A stretch of DNA of 37,799 nt from Clostridia bacterium (GTDB lineage: Bacteria; Bacillota; Clostridia; Oscillospirales; RGIG8002), in the NCBI GenBank assembly GCA_017438525.1, contig JAFRVI010000053.1:1-37799 (forward strand), read 5' to 3'. A model generated the notes under the pieces. It saw only the letters and a program-made list of their open reading frames with translations. It had not been told where the DNA came from and made no database searches. A program made the position numbers and the translations under genes. Below, in pieces: positions 9,549-17,068 of the stretch (the stretch's first letter is position 1; the number at the start of each line of letters is the position of its first letter).

Positions 9549-10760
9549 TTGAAAAACAACCCCGGCAGGTTCATATCCATTGCCGTGTCCGTGCTGCTGA
9601 TAGCGTACGTGGCCTATAATATCTTCAATCTGATTTACGATCCGGTAAAGACGGAGCGCGCGTTGAAGGTGAGGGTCGACGACAGTATCACGGTCGCGGG
9701 CGTTGCCATACGCTCCGAAAGGATCGTTGATACTTCGTCCACGGGTATAGTTGACTATTTGGTAAGCGACGGCGCGAGGGTGGCGAAAGGCGAACGCATC
9801 GCAAATGTGTACGCTTCCGCTTCGGGTGCGGATGTCGAAGAGCGCCTTCGTGATACGGAGGCGGAGATAGCGCGGCTTGAAGCGGCGCTCGGCGCTCAGG
9901 GTACCGGCGTAGACGCTTATTCCATCGAAACGAATATACGCAGCGGGCTTTCCAAACTCGCCGACGCCTGCCGGGAAGGCAGACTCAGAAACGCCGAAGG
10001 CGTTCTGGGCGAGGTGTTGACAGGTTTCAATATGCGGCAGGTCGTGCAGGGCAACGTGGATGGCTTTACCGCGCGGCTTGAAGAGTTGAAGGCGGAACGT
10101 GAACGCCTTAAAGGAGCCCGCGCCGGAGATTACGATACCATAACGTCGCCGGATTCCGGTTTCTTCGTAAGTTATACCGATTCTTTTGAGGGCATCGTCG
10201 ATTACGACAAAATAACCGAGCTTTCGCCGAAAGAAATAAAGGCGCTTTGCGAAAGGACTCCGGAAGTATCAGACGGATCCGGCTCGGGAAAGCTGATAGA
10301 TCAATACGGGTGGTTCTACGTCGCGCCGATATCCGAAGAGGACGCGGCGCGGCTCGAAGTCGGCAAAACTCTGCCCGTGAGGTTTTCGGCTTCGCTCGCT
10401 TATGACGTGTATTTCACCGTCGAAAAGCTGGAAGCGGACGACGACGGCAACCGCGCGGTCATCTTCTCATGCAATAACGTAAACAGCGAGCTGGCATGCT
10501 TGCGCGTCGACAGAGCGACGCTGCGGCTGAACAGCTTTTCGGGCGTCAGGGTAAACTCCGACGCGCTCCGCGTCGTCGACGGTGAGCAGGGGGTCTACAT
10601 CGCGCGCGGGCAGAAGGTCGCGTTCCGCAAGGTCGATCCGATCTATACCGGCGACGGCTATATCATTTCGAAAATACGGAAGGACGATCCGACTATGCTC
10701 CAGCTTTACGACGACGTCATCATAGGCGGCAGAAATATGTACGCCGGCAAGCTGATCTGA
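9549..10760 (+). CDS. HlyD-like membrane-fusion/adaptor family protein, function unknown
   Basis: The 403-residue product starts at TTG behind AAGGAG. It has one N-terminal membrane helix (about residues 8-28) and then an extracytoplasmic region. That region starts with a lipoyl/barrel-sandwich half (about 45-90, with STGIVDYLVSDGARVAKGE). An Arg/Glu-rich helical stretch likely to form a hairpin follows (95-200), then the returning half (TSPDSGFF), and a beta-rich C-terminal part resembling HlyD/RND adaptors. Such adaptors normally link an inner-membrane transporter to an outer component, but no transporter or ABC gene is adjacent. It sits between hfq and the ylmE-sepF-divIVA division genes, which hints at an envelope or division role. 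That role is inference; the fold assignment is moderately secure. Confidence 0.75.
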   Translation: MKNNPGRFISIAVSVLLIAYVAYNIFNLIYDPVKTERALKVRVDDSITVAGVAIRSERIVDTSSTGIVDYLVSDGARVAKGERIANVYASASGADVEERLRDTEAEIARLEAALGAQGTGVDAYSIETNIRSGLSKLADACREGRLRNAEGVLGEVLTGFNMRQVVQGNVDGFTARLEELKAERERLKGARAGDYDTITSPDSGFFVSYTDSFEGIVDYDKITELSPKEIKALCERTPEVSDGSGSGKLIDQYGWFYVAPISEEDAARLEVGKTLPVRFSASLAYDVYFTVEKLEADDDGNRAVIFSCNNVNSELACLRVDRATLRLNSFSGVRVNSDALRVVDGEQGVYIARGQKVAFRKVDPIYTGDGYIISKIRKDDPTMLQLYDDVIIGGRNMYAGKLI

Positions 10761-10773
10761 TCCGGAGGGAATA

Positions 10774-11472
10774 ATGGGAATATCAGATAATATTGCCGCG
10801 GTAAAGGCGAATATACGCGAATCCGCGGCGAAAGCCGGCAGAGCGCCGGAAGATATAACGCTCGCCGCGGTAACCAAGTTTCAGACCGCGGAGCGCGTCA
10901 ACGAAGCGATCGCTGCGGGCGTCCGCGTCATCGCGGAGAACAGGGCGCAGGAGCTCGCGGAAAAGTATCCGCTGATCGATAAGCCGGAAGGGCTGCGGAT
11001 ACACTTCATCGGGCATCTGCAGAAGAACAAGATCAAGTATATCATCGACAAGGTCGATATGGTGCAGAGCGTCGACTCGGTCGAGCTTGCGCAGGCGCTT
11101 TCGGCGGCGTGCGAAAAGCACGGCAGGGAGCTCGACGTGCTCATTCAGGTGAATATCGGGAACGAGCCGCAGAAATCCGGTTTTTCCGTGCGGGAAACGC
11201 TCTCCGCGGCGGCCGAAATCGCTTCGATACCGCGCCTTCGCGTGCGCGGATTGATGGCGATCCTGCCGATAGGCGTCGAAAAAGCCGAAGCCATGAAACT
11301 TTTTTCCGAAATGTGTAAACTGTTTCTTGACATACGGGGCAAAATAAGCGATAATAAATATATAAGTATACTGTCGATGGGTATGACAGACGACTACGAA
11401 TGGGCAGTCGAAGGCGGCTCCACTCTCGTGAGGGTCGGCAGAGCAATATTCGGAGAAAGAAATCAAATATAA
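10774..11472 (+). CDS. ylmE: YggS/YlmE family pyridoxal-phosphate homeostasis protein
   Basis: Members of this family (PROSC/YggS/YlmE) bind pyridoxal 5'-phosphate in an alanine-racemase-like barrel and keep B6 vitamers balanced; they have no well-established catalytic activity. The 232 residues show the expected PLP lysine near the start (Lys35 in AAVTKFQ), HFIGHLQKNK, a VNIG strand, and the SMGMTDDYEWAVEGG segment that contributes to phosphate binding near the C-terminus. It lies directly upstream of sepF, as in Bacillus and many Clostridia. The 3' part of the gene holds a promoter-like sequence that could drive sepF. Confidence 0.93.
   Translation: MGISDNIAAVKANIRESAAKAGRAPEDITLAAVTKFQTAERVNEAIAAGVRVIAENRAQELAEKYPLIDKPEGLRIHFIGHLQKNKIKYIIDKVDMVQSVDSVELAQALSAACEKHGRELDVLIQVNIGNEPQKSGFSVRETLSAAAEIASIPRLRVRGLMAILPIGVEKAEAMKLFSEMCKLFLDIRGKISDNKYISILSMGMTDDYEWAVEGGSTLVRVGRAIFGERNQI
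11327..11355 (+). promoter_or_regulatory. Candidate sigma-A promoter inside ylmE, ahead of sepF
   Basis: A perfect -35 hexamer TTGACA (11327-11332) is followed by exactly 17 bases and then GATAAT (11350-11355), five of six matches to the -10 consensus. The surrounding DNA is clearly AT-richer than the rest of the gene. It lies 131 bases upstream of the sepF ATG. It is inside a coding region, so chance is possible. Confidence 0.5.
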
Positions 11473-11485
11473 AGGAGAGCACAAA

Positions 11486-11911
11486 ATGGGAATCGGAGAC
11501 AAAATCAAGAATCTTTTTACCTACAATGATGAGGACGACGAAATAGAAACCGTCGCGCCCGTCAGGGATGAAGAACCGGCTATCAGGCCGCTGACCGAGG
11601 TCCCGAAGGGAAACAAGGTCGTCAACATCCACGCCACCACTCAGCTGCAGGTCGTTCTCGTCAAGCCGGAGGTGTTTGAGGACGCCAGCGCAATTGCCGA
11701 CCACCTCAACGAGAAGCGCACCGTCGTGCTCAATCTCGAGAACACCGGCAAGGAGATCTCCCGCAGACTGATAGACTTTCTCAGCGGCGTAGCGTACGCC
11801 AACGGAGGCAAAATCCAGCGCGTAGCGCACAGCACTTACCTGATCACCCCGTACAACGTCGGCATAATGGGCGATCTGCTTGACGAGCTGGAAAACAACG
11901 GATTGTTCTGA
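11486..11911 (+). CDS. sepF: Cell division protein SepF
   Basis: SepF polymerises into rings that bind FtsZ and anchor it to the membrane; it acts in septum formation in Gram-positive bacteria. The 141-residue protein begins with a short amphipathic segment (MGIGDKIKNLF), the expected membrane-binding helix. An acidic linker follows, then the conserved SepF domain from about residue 50 (VVLVKPEVFEDA, NLENTGKEISRRLIDF, STYLITPYNVGI). A strong AAAGGAG precedes the ATG. It follows ylmE by 13 nt and precedes the DivIVA-domain gene, a classic division neighbourhood. Confidence 0.95.
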   Translation: MGIGDKIKNLFTYNDEDDEIETVAPVRDEEPAIRPLTEVPKGNKVVNIHATTQLQVVLVKPEVFEDASAIADHLNEKRTVVLNLENTGKEISRRLIDFLSGVAYANGGKIQRVAHSTYLITPYNVGIMGDLLDELENNGLF

Positions 11912-11951
11912 TCCGCGATCTGTCAAAAATACAATGTGTAGGGGGCTGTAA

Positions 11952-12758
11952 ATGATTTATCCGAAAGACATTAAAGCCAAGCAGTTTTCAAAGGGCTTCA
12001 GCGGCTATAAAATGGAAGAGGTCGACGTATTCCTCGACGAAGTCGCCGCGGACTACGAAAAGATGCTCACCGATAACGCCGAGCTTATAAAGAAGATCGA
12101 AGTCGTCGTTGCCAAGCTGGAGGAATACCGCAGCAACGAGGAATCGCTTTCCAACGCGCTGCTCAACGCGCAGAAGATAAACGAGCAGGTCATAAGAGAA
12201 GGCAAGAACAAGGCGGATCTCATTATCAGAGAAGCGACCTTCAAGGCGGAACGTCTCGTTAAGAACGCGCAGAAGGACGTCGAGCAGGAGCAGGAGACGC
12301 TGAACGTGCTGCGCAAGGAGGTTTCCGACTTCCGCGCACGCCTCTTCGCGATCTACCGCAGCCACCTGGATATTATCGATTCGCTGCCCTACATCGAGGA
12401 AGAGAAGCCGGAAGAGCCCGCGCCCGAGACGCCCGCGGAACAACCCGAAGCGGCCGAACCCGCGCCCGCCGTGCCTGAAGCGCCCGCCGCGCCCGAAGCG
12501 GCTGCGCCGGAGGTTCCCGAGGTGCCCGCGCCCGCCGCGCCGGAAGATGACGTCAGCGTTTTCAAGCCGGAAGAGATAGCCGAGTCCGCGCCCGAGGCGC
12601 CCGCAGAGCCGGAAGCTCCAGCGCCGGAAGCTCCCGCCGCCGATGAGGCGGAGCCGGAAGACACAGACGACGGACAGCTCCTTTTCGGCAGCGCCGCGGA
12701 GAAATTCAAGGATATCGACATCAAGTTCGGCTCCGATTACGATTTCAACAAGGAATAA
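11952..12758 (+). CDS. DivIVA-domain protein with Pro/Ala/Glu-rich tail
   Basis: DivIVA/GpsB-type proteins bind curved membrane at poles and septa and recruit division or wall-synthesis factors. The 268-residue protein has a typical N-terminal DivIVA motif (FSKGFSGYKMEEVDVFLDEV, residues 12-31) and a long coiled coil to about residue 148. After that comes a low-complexity tract of Pro, Ala, Glu and Val repeats (about 149-240) and a short conserved-looking C-terminus (GQLLFGSAAEKFKDIDIKFG). The tract suggests a flexible tether. The gene is preceded by AGGGGG six bases before the ATG and followed by a terminator-like hairpin. I do not assign a symbol because DivIVA, GpsB and other homologues share this domain. 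Confidence 0.88.
   Translation: MIYPKDIKAKQFSKGFSGYKMEEVDVFLDEVAADYEKMLTDNAELIKKIEVVVAKLEEYRSNEESLSNALLNAQKINEQVIREGKNKADLIIREATFKAERLVKNAQKDVEQEQETLNVLRKEVSDFRARLFAIYRSHLDIIDSLPYIEEEKPEEPAPETPAEQPEAAEPAPAVPEAPAAPEAAAPEVPEVPAPAAPEDDVSVFKPEEIAESAPEAPAEPEAPAPEAPAADEAEPEDTDDGQLLFGSAAEKFKDIDIKFGSDYDFNKE
12396..12671 (+). repeat. Low-complexity Pro/Ala/Glu repeat tract in the DivIVA-domain gene
   Basis: About 92 codons encode irregular repeats of units such as PEAPA, PAEP and PEVP. At DNA level it is a GC-rich degenerate repeat of cccgcg, gaagcg and gcgccc units. Such tracts can change length by slippage. Confidence 0.75.
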
Positions 12759-12767
12759 ATAAAAAGC

Positions 12768-12799
12768 GGGCGGCGGGATCCGCCGCTCCGATTCTTTTT
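12768..12799 (+). terminator. Intrinsic terminator-like hairpin between the DivIVA gene and ileS
   Basis: A nine-pair stem (12768-12776 with 12780-12788, one G-T pair, three-base GAT loop) has the core GCGGCGG/CCGCCGC. It is followed within a few bases by ATTCTTTTT (12791-12799). It lies only 16 bases before the ileS start, so it may act as an attenuator as well as a terminator. Confidence 0.65.
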
Positions 12800-12815
12800 C
12801 GGGAGTAAAGATAAA

Positions 12816-15611
12816 ATGCAAGAAATGCACCCTGATTACAACACCACTCTTAACTTACCCAAGACCGAGTTCTCGATGCGTGCCAACCTGCCGCAGAGAG
12901 AACCGGAACTTCTCGCAAAGCAGAAACAGGATAATTTTTACGATACCCTCATTAAGCATAATGAGGGTAAACCCTTATATGTGCTTCACGACGGGCCTCC
13001 CTACGCCAACGGCGACATACACCTCGGCCACGCGCTGAACAAGGTGCTGAAGGACATAATCGTCCGCTATAAAAATATGGCGGGCTACTGTTCTCCCTAC
13101 ATTCCCGGCTGGGATACCCACGGTCTGCCCATCGAGCGCCAGGTCATCAAGAAGTACGGCCCGCCGAGAGGGGATATAGTCGGCTTCCGCAAGCACTGCC
13201 GCGAGTTCGCGCTGCAGTACGTCGAAACGCAGAAGGAGCAGTTCAAGCGCCTCGGCGTCATCGGCCGCTTCGACAAGCCCTATCTCACGCTCAACCCCGA
13301 GTTCGAGGCGAAGCAGATCGAGATCTTCGGCAAAATGGCGGAGAAGGGCTATATCTACAAGGGTCTGAAGCCCGTTTACTGGTGCCCCGCGGACGAAACC
13401 GCGCTTGCCGAAGCGGAGATCGAATATTCCGACGACAAGTGCGACTCCATCTACGTCAAGTTCGCCGTCGCGGACGACAAGGGAAAGCTTGCGCAGTACG
13501 GGATCGACCGCGCGAAGACCTGCTTCGTTATCTGGACGACCACTACCTGGACCCTGCCCGGCAACCTCGCAATATGCCTCGGTCCGGAGTTTGAATACAA
13601 CATAGTATCGGCAAACGGCGAATACTATATTATGGCCAAGGAGCTCACCGAGTCCTCGATGAAGGCCGCCGGCATAAGCGACTACGCGATCGCCGCCTCC
13701 GGCATCAAGGGCAGCGAGTTCGAGTATATGACCGCGAAGCACCCCTTCCTCGACCGCGAATCGCTTATCATCGTAGGCGACCACGTCACGCTTGAAAGCG
13801 GCACCGGCTGCGTACATACCGCTCCCGGCCACGGCGAAGAGGACTTCGTCGTCTGCAAGAACTATCCCGAGATCGGCATCGTCGTTCCCGTCGACGGGAA
13901 GGGCAGACTGACCGAGGAAGCGGGCAGGTTCGCCGGCCTGAAGACCGACGAGGCGAACAAAGAGATCGCCGCGTATCTGAAAGAAACCGGCGCGCTCTTT
14001 GCGATAGAGGAGATAATCCACCCCTATCCGCACTGCTGGCGCTGCCACAACCCGATAATCTACCGCGCCACTGAGCAGTGGTTCTGCTCCGTCGAGGCGA
14101 TAAAGCCGCAGACTATGGAAGCGATCTCCACCGTCGAGTGGATGCCCAAATGGGGAGAAGAGAGGATTCGCTCCATGGTCAGCGACCGCGCAGACTGGTG
14201 CATCTCCCGTCAGCGCATCTGGGGCGTTCCGATCCCGATCTTCTACTGCGAGGAATGCGGCCACGAGCATATCGACCCCGAAGCGATCAAAGCGGTTTCC
14301 GAGCTTTTCCGCAGAGAAGGATCCGACGCGTGGTACTCCAAAGACGCCGCGGATATCCTTCCCGCCGGCACGAAGTGTTCCAAGTGCGGCTGCGATAAGT
14401 TCCGCAAGGAAACCGACATTATGGACGTCTGGTTCGACTCCGGCAGTTCCCACGCCGCCGTTCTGAGCGAAGAGAACGGCCTTTCTGAGCCCTGCGACCT
14501 CTATCTCGAGGGCAACGACCAGTACAGGGGCTGGTTCCAGTCGTCGCTGCTGACCTCCGTCGCCACCGCGGGCATCGCTCCTTACCGCAGCGTCCTTACT
14601 CACGGCATGATAATCGACCTCGAGGGCAGGAAGATGTCCAAGTCGCTCGGCAACGGCATCTCGCCGCAGGACATCATCAAGGAATACGGCGCGGATATCC
14701 TCCGTCTGTGGATCTCCTCCGCCGACTACCGCAACGACGTCAAGGTCTCCAAGGAGATACTCAAGCAGCTCGCGGAGGTCTACCGCAAGATAAGAAACAC
14801 CGAGCGCTTTATTCTCGGCAACCTTTACGACTTCGATCCGGAGAAGGACGCCGTTCCGTTCGGTCAGCTTGCCGAGCTTGACAAGTGGGCGTGCTACGCG
14901 CTCGACGCGCTTATCGACAAGGCGGCGAAGGCGTACGACGCTTTCGACTTCCACGTCATCTACCACGCCGTTTACAGCTTCTGCGTGCTCGATATGTCGT
15001 CATTCTACCTCGACATAATCAAAGACCGCCTCTACGTCGAGAAGGCGGATTCGCTCTCGCGCAGAGCCGCGCAGACGGTCATTTATAACGTGCTGAACGC
15101 CATCGTGAAGATAGTCGCGCCGATCCTTTCCTTCACCTCTGAGGAGGCGTGGCAGTTCATCCGCCACACCGCCGGCGAAGACGGAAGAAGCGTGTTCTTC
15201 AACGACTTCCCGAAGGCGCAGGGACTCTCCGCACCCGCGGAGTTCACCGCCAAGTGGGATAAGATCATCGCCGTCCGCAACGACGTGCAGAAGGCGCTCG
15301 AGCTCGCCCGCGCCGAGAAGAAGATCGGCGCCTCGCTCGAAGCGGTCGTCACCGTCTATGCAGACGCGGACGAAAAGGCGTTCCTCGATACCGTTCCGGA
15401 TCTCGCGCAGCTATTCATCGTCTCCGGCGTGAAGATCAGCTGCGACGCCGCTCCCGCGGACGCCGTGGCGGGTGAGAACGCGGGCGTTTCCGTCCTCGTC
15501 GCGAAGGCGGAGGGCGAGAAGTGCCAACGCTGCTGGGCGTACACCGGCGACGTCGGATACGACGAAAAGCACCCGACGCTCTGCAAGCGCTGCGCGTCGA
15601 TCATAGAGTAA
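12816..15611 (+). CDS. ileS: Isoleucine--tRNA ligase
   Basis: IleRS charges tRNA-Ile and edits mischarged valine. The 931 residues match the family length. The class I signature appears as HLGH at residues 69-72 and KMSKS at 606-610. The central CP1 editing region contains TTTTWTLPGN. Internal cysteine clusters occur (CWRCHNP, CEECGHEH, CSKCGC). The C-terminal zinc site has Cys903, Cys906, Cys923 and Cys926, as in the Bacillus/E. coli type enzyme. The upstream gap of 57 nt is too short for a T-box leader, which is a common ileS control element in Firmicutes. Two competing hairpins lie near the 5' end of the coding sequence. Confidence 0.97.
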   Translation: MQEMHPDYNTTLNLPKTEFSMRANLPQREPELLAKQKQDNFYDTLIKHNEGKPLYVLHDGPPYANGDIHLGHALNKVLKDIIVRYKNMAGYCSPYIPGWDTHGLPIERQVIKKYGPPRGDIVGFRKHCREFALQYVETQKEQFKRLGVIGRFDKPYLTLNPEFEAKQIEIFGKMAEKGYIYKGLKPVYWCPADETALAEAEIEYSDDKCDSIYVKFAVADDKGKLAQYGIDRAKTCFVIWTTTTWTLPGNLAICLGPEFEYNIVSANGEYYIMAKELTESSMKAAGISDYAIAASGIKGSEFEYMTAKHPFLDRESLIIVGDHVTLESGTGCVHTAPGHGEEDFVVCKNYPEIGIVVPVDGKGRLTEEAGRFAGLKTDEANKEIAAYLKETGALFAIEEIIHPYPHCWRCHNPIIYRATEQWFCSVEAIKPQTMEAISTVEWMPKWGEERIRSMVSDRADWCISRQRIWGVPIPIFYCEECGHEHIDPEAIKAVSELFRREGSDAWYSKDAADILPAGTKCSKCGCDKFRKETDIMDVWFDSGSSHAAVLSEENGLSEPCDLYLEGNDQYRGWFQSSLLTSVATAGIAPYRSVLTHGMIIDLEGRKMSKSLGNGISPQDIIKEYGADILRLWISSADYRNDVKVSKEILKQLAEVYRKIRNTERFILGNLYDFDPEKDAVPFGQLAELDKWACYALDALIDKAAKAYDAFDFHVIYHAVYSFCVLDMSSFYLDIIKDRLYVEKADSLSRRAAQTVIYNVLNAIVKIVAPILSFTSEEAWQFIRHTAGEDGRSVFFNDFPKAQGLSAPAEFTAKWDKIIAVRNDVQKALELARAEKKIGASLEAVVTVYADADEKAFLDTVPDLAQLFIVSGVKISCDAAPADAVAGENAGVSVLVAKAEGEKCQRCWAYTGDVGYDEKHPTLCKRCASIIE
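12944..12977 (+). other. Pair of mutually exclusive hairpins within the 5' end of ileS
   Basis: An 11-base perfect inverted repeat, TACCCTCATTA (12944-12954) and TAATGAGGGTA (12959-12969), surrounds a four-base loop AGCA. Its right arm also pairs with ACCCT (12971-12975) to form a second, shorter hairpin, so the two cannot coexist. The element is about 130 nt into the coding region. Function is unknown. Confidence 0.5.
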
Positions 15612-15616
15612 ATTGA

Positions 15617-15640
15617 ACGGCAGGCGGAAACGCCTGCCGT
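15617..15640 (+). other. Strong GAAA-loop hairpin between ileS and lspA
   Basis: ACGGCAGGCG pairs perfectly with CGCCTGCCGT around a GAAA tetraloop (15627-15630), a ten-pair stem. No T-run follows, since the next bases are CTCAAAGGAG, which includes the lspA ribosome binding site. It therefore looks like an mRNA stability or processing element rather than a standard terminator. Confidence 0.6.
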
Positions 15641-15657
15641 CTCAAAGGAGAAAGCCA

Positions 15658-16155
15658 ATGCTGTTGTTCTTTCTGCTTTCCGCCGCGCTCGTCGCCGCGG
15701 ATCAGATAACGAAAGCGCTCGCCGTCGCGTATCTCAAGCCGGTCACGACCGTTCCGATAATACGGGACGTGCTTCACCTGACCTACCGCGAGAATACCGG
15801 CGCGGCGTTCAGCATACTCAGCGGCTTCCGCTGGGGCTTCGTGATACTCGCGGTAATAGTCTGCGCGGCGGTGATTTACATAAACGCTTCGCGCAAGATC
15901 GACTCAAAGATGTTCTACGCGTCGTCGATACTCGTCGTCGCGGGCGCGATCGGGAACGTGATCGACCGTATCGCGACCGGAGCGGTCGTCGATTTCATAG
16001 ATTTCCGGCTGATCGATTTTCCGGTGTTCAACTTTGCGGATATCTGCCTTACCGTCGGAGTCGCGATGCTCTTTATCTATTTCCTGTTTTTCTACGGCAA
16101 AGAGAAAAAGACCGTGAAGACGGAGGAAACGCCCGATGAGGATAACGGTAACTGA
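15658..16155 (+). CDS. lspA: Lipoprotein signal peptidase (signal peptidase II)
   Basis: LspA is a membrane aspartyl protease that cleaves signal peptides of diacylglyceryl-modified prolipoproteins just before the lipobox cysteine. The 165-residue product has four hydrophobic membrane segments and both catalytic aspartates in their conserved contexts: Asp103 (GNVIDR) and Asp128 (FNFAD). The NTGAAF motif is at residues 46-51. I chose the ATG at 15658 because AAAGGAG (15644-15650) precedes it. An in-frame TTG at 15613 lies inside the intercistronic hairpin and has no ribosome binding site. The 3' end overlaps the next gene by 20 nt. Confidence 0.96.
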   Translation: MLLFFLLSAALVAADQITKALAVAYLKPVTTVPIIRDVLHLTYRENTGAAFSILSGFRWGFVILAVIVCAAVIYINASRKIDSKMFYASSILVVAGAIGNVIDRIATGAVVDFIDFRLIDFPVFNFADICLTVGVAMLFIYFLFFYGKEKKTVKTEETPDEDNGN

Positions 16156-17068
16156 AGAAACCGCGGGAACGCGGCTCGACGCGGTCGTATCCGCTTCCGG
16201 AGAGTTCTCGCGCTCCGCGGCGCAGAAGCTCATCGAGTCGGGCGCGGTCGAAATCAACGGAGCGCCCGTCACCGCCAAGAATCATAAAACGAAGGCGGGC
16301 GACGAGATAGTCGTCACGCCTCCGGAAGCCGAACCGCTCGATATGGCTCCGGCTGAGATACCGCTTTCTGTGCTCTACGAGGACTCCGCCCTGCTCGTCG
16401 TGGACAAGCCCGTCGGAATGGTCGTTCACCCCGCGCCGGGTAACTATTCCGATACGCTCGTCAACGCGCTTCTCGCGCACTGCGGCGATTCGCTCTCCGG
16501 CATAAACGGAGTAACGCGCCCGGGCATCGTCCACCGCATAGACAAGGAAACGAGCGGAGTGCTGCTCGTCGCGAAAAACGACAAGGCGCACCTTTCGCTC
16601 GCGGAACAGATAAAGGAGCACACAGCGCGCAGGGAATACCTCGCCGTCGTCCACGGCCGCTTCCCGAAAAAAGAGGGCACGGTCAACGCGCCGATCGGGC
16701 GCAGCCGCGCCGACCGCAAGAAGATGGCGGTTACGCCGGTCAATTCCAAGCCGGCGGTCACGCACTACGAAGTGCTTGAAGAATTCGACAAATACTCGCT
16801 GATCCTCTGCCGCCTCGAGACCGGCAGAACGCATCAGATACGCGTCCATATGGCGCATATCGGACACCCCGTCGCGGGGGACAGGCAATACGGCAGGACC
16901 ACCGACCTGCCGCTGACGCATCAATGCCTCCACGCGGCGAGAATAACCTTCCGCCACCCTTCAACGGGCGAAGAGATGACGGTCGAAGCGCCGCTGCCCG
17001 ACTATTTCAACGAAACGCTCAGCGTTTTGAGAAAGGGAGATGCTCATGGAAAAACAGAAACTTACTGA
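16136..17068 (+). CDS. RluD/RluA-family 23S rRNA pseudouridine synthase
   Basis: This 310-residue enzyme isomerises uridine to pseudouridine in RNA; family members usually modify 23S rRNA. An N-terminal S4 RNA-binding domain (about residues 11-62) precedes the catalytic domain, which has the signature HRIDKETSG with catalytic Asp136. DKPVGMVVHP and RLETGRTHQIRVHM are further family motifs. It resembles RluD by domain layout, but the exact target uridine cannot be read from sequence, so I leave the symbol empty. It overlaps lspA by 20 nt and the next gene by 23 nt, so the three are probably co-translated. Confidence 0.94.
   Translation: MRITVTEETAGTRLDAVVSASGEFSRSAAQKLIESGAVEINGAPVTAKNHKTKAGDEIVVTPPEAEPLDMAPAEIPLSVLYEDSALLVVDKPVGMVVHPAPGNYSDTLVNALLAHCGDSLSGINGVTRPGIVHRIDKETSGVLLVAKNDKAHLSLAEQIKEHTARREYLAVVHGRFPKKEGTVNAPIGRSRADRKKMAVTPVNSKPAVTHYEVLEEFDKYSLILCRLETGRTHQIRVHMAHIGHPVAGDRQYGRTTDLPLTHQCLHAARITFRHPSTGEEMTVEAPLPDYFNETLSVLRKGDAHGKTETY

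Noticed and set aside
11904..11935. Promoter just ahead of the DivIVA-domain gene (TTGTTC ... TACAAT)
   Set aside because: The spacer would be 20 bases, and no other -35 fits at 16-18 bases.
12759..12815. T-box leader for ileS
   Set aside because: The gap is only 57 bases and holds just a terminator-like hairpin; there is no room for stem I or a T-box sequence.
12975..14966. 663-codon minus-strand frame opposite ileS
   Set aside because: Same cause: antisense shadow of a GC-rich gene, without domain signatures or a ribosome binding site.
15613..15657. Upstream TTG start for lspA
   Set aside because: The extra 15 residues are very basic and lie within the hairpin region. The ATG at 15658 has a proper AAAGGAG.
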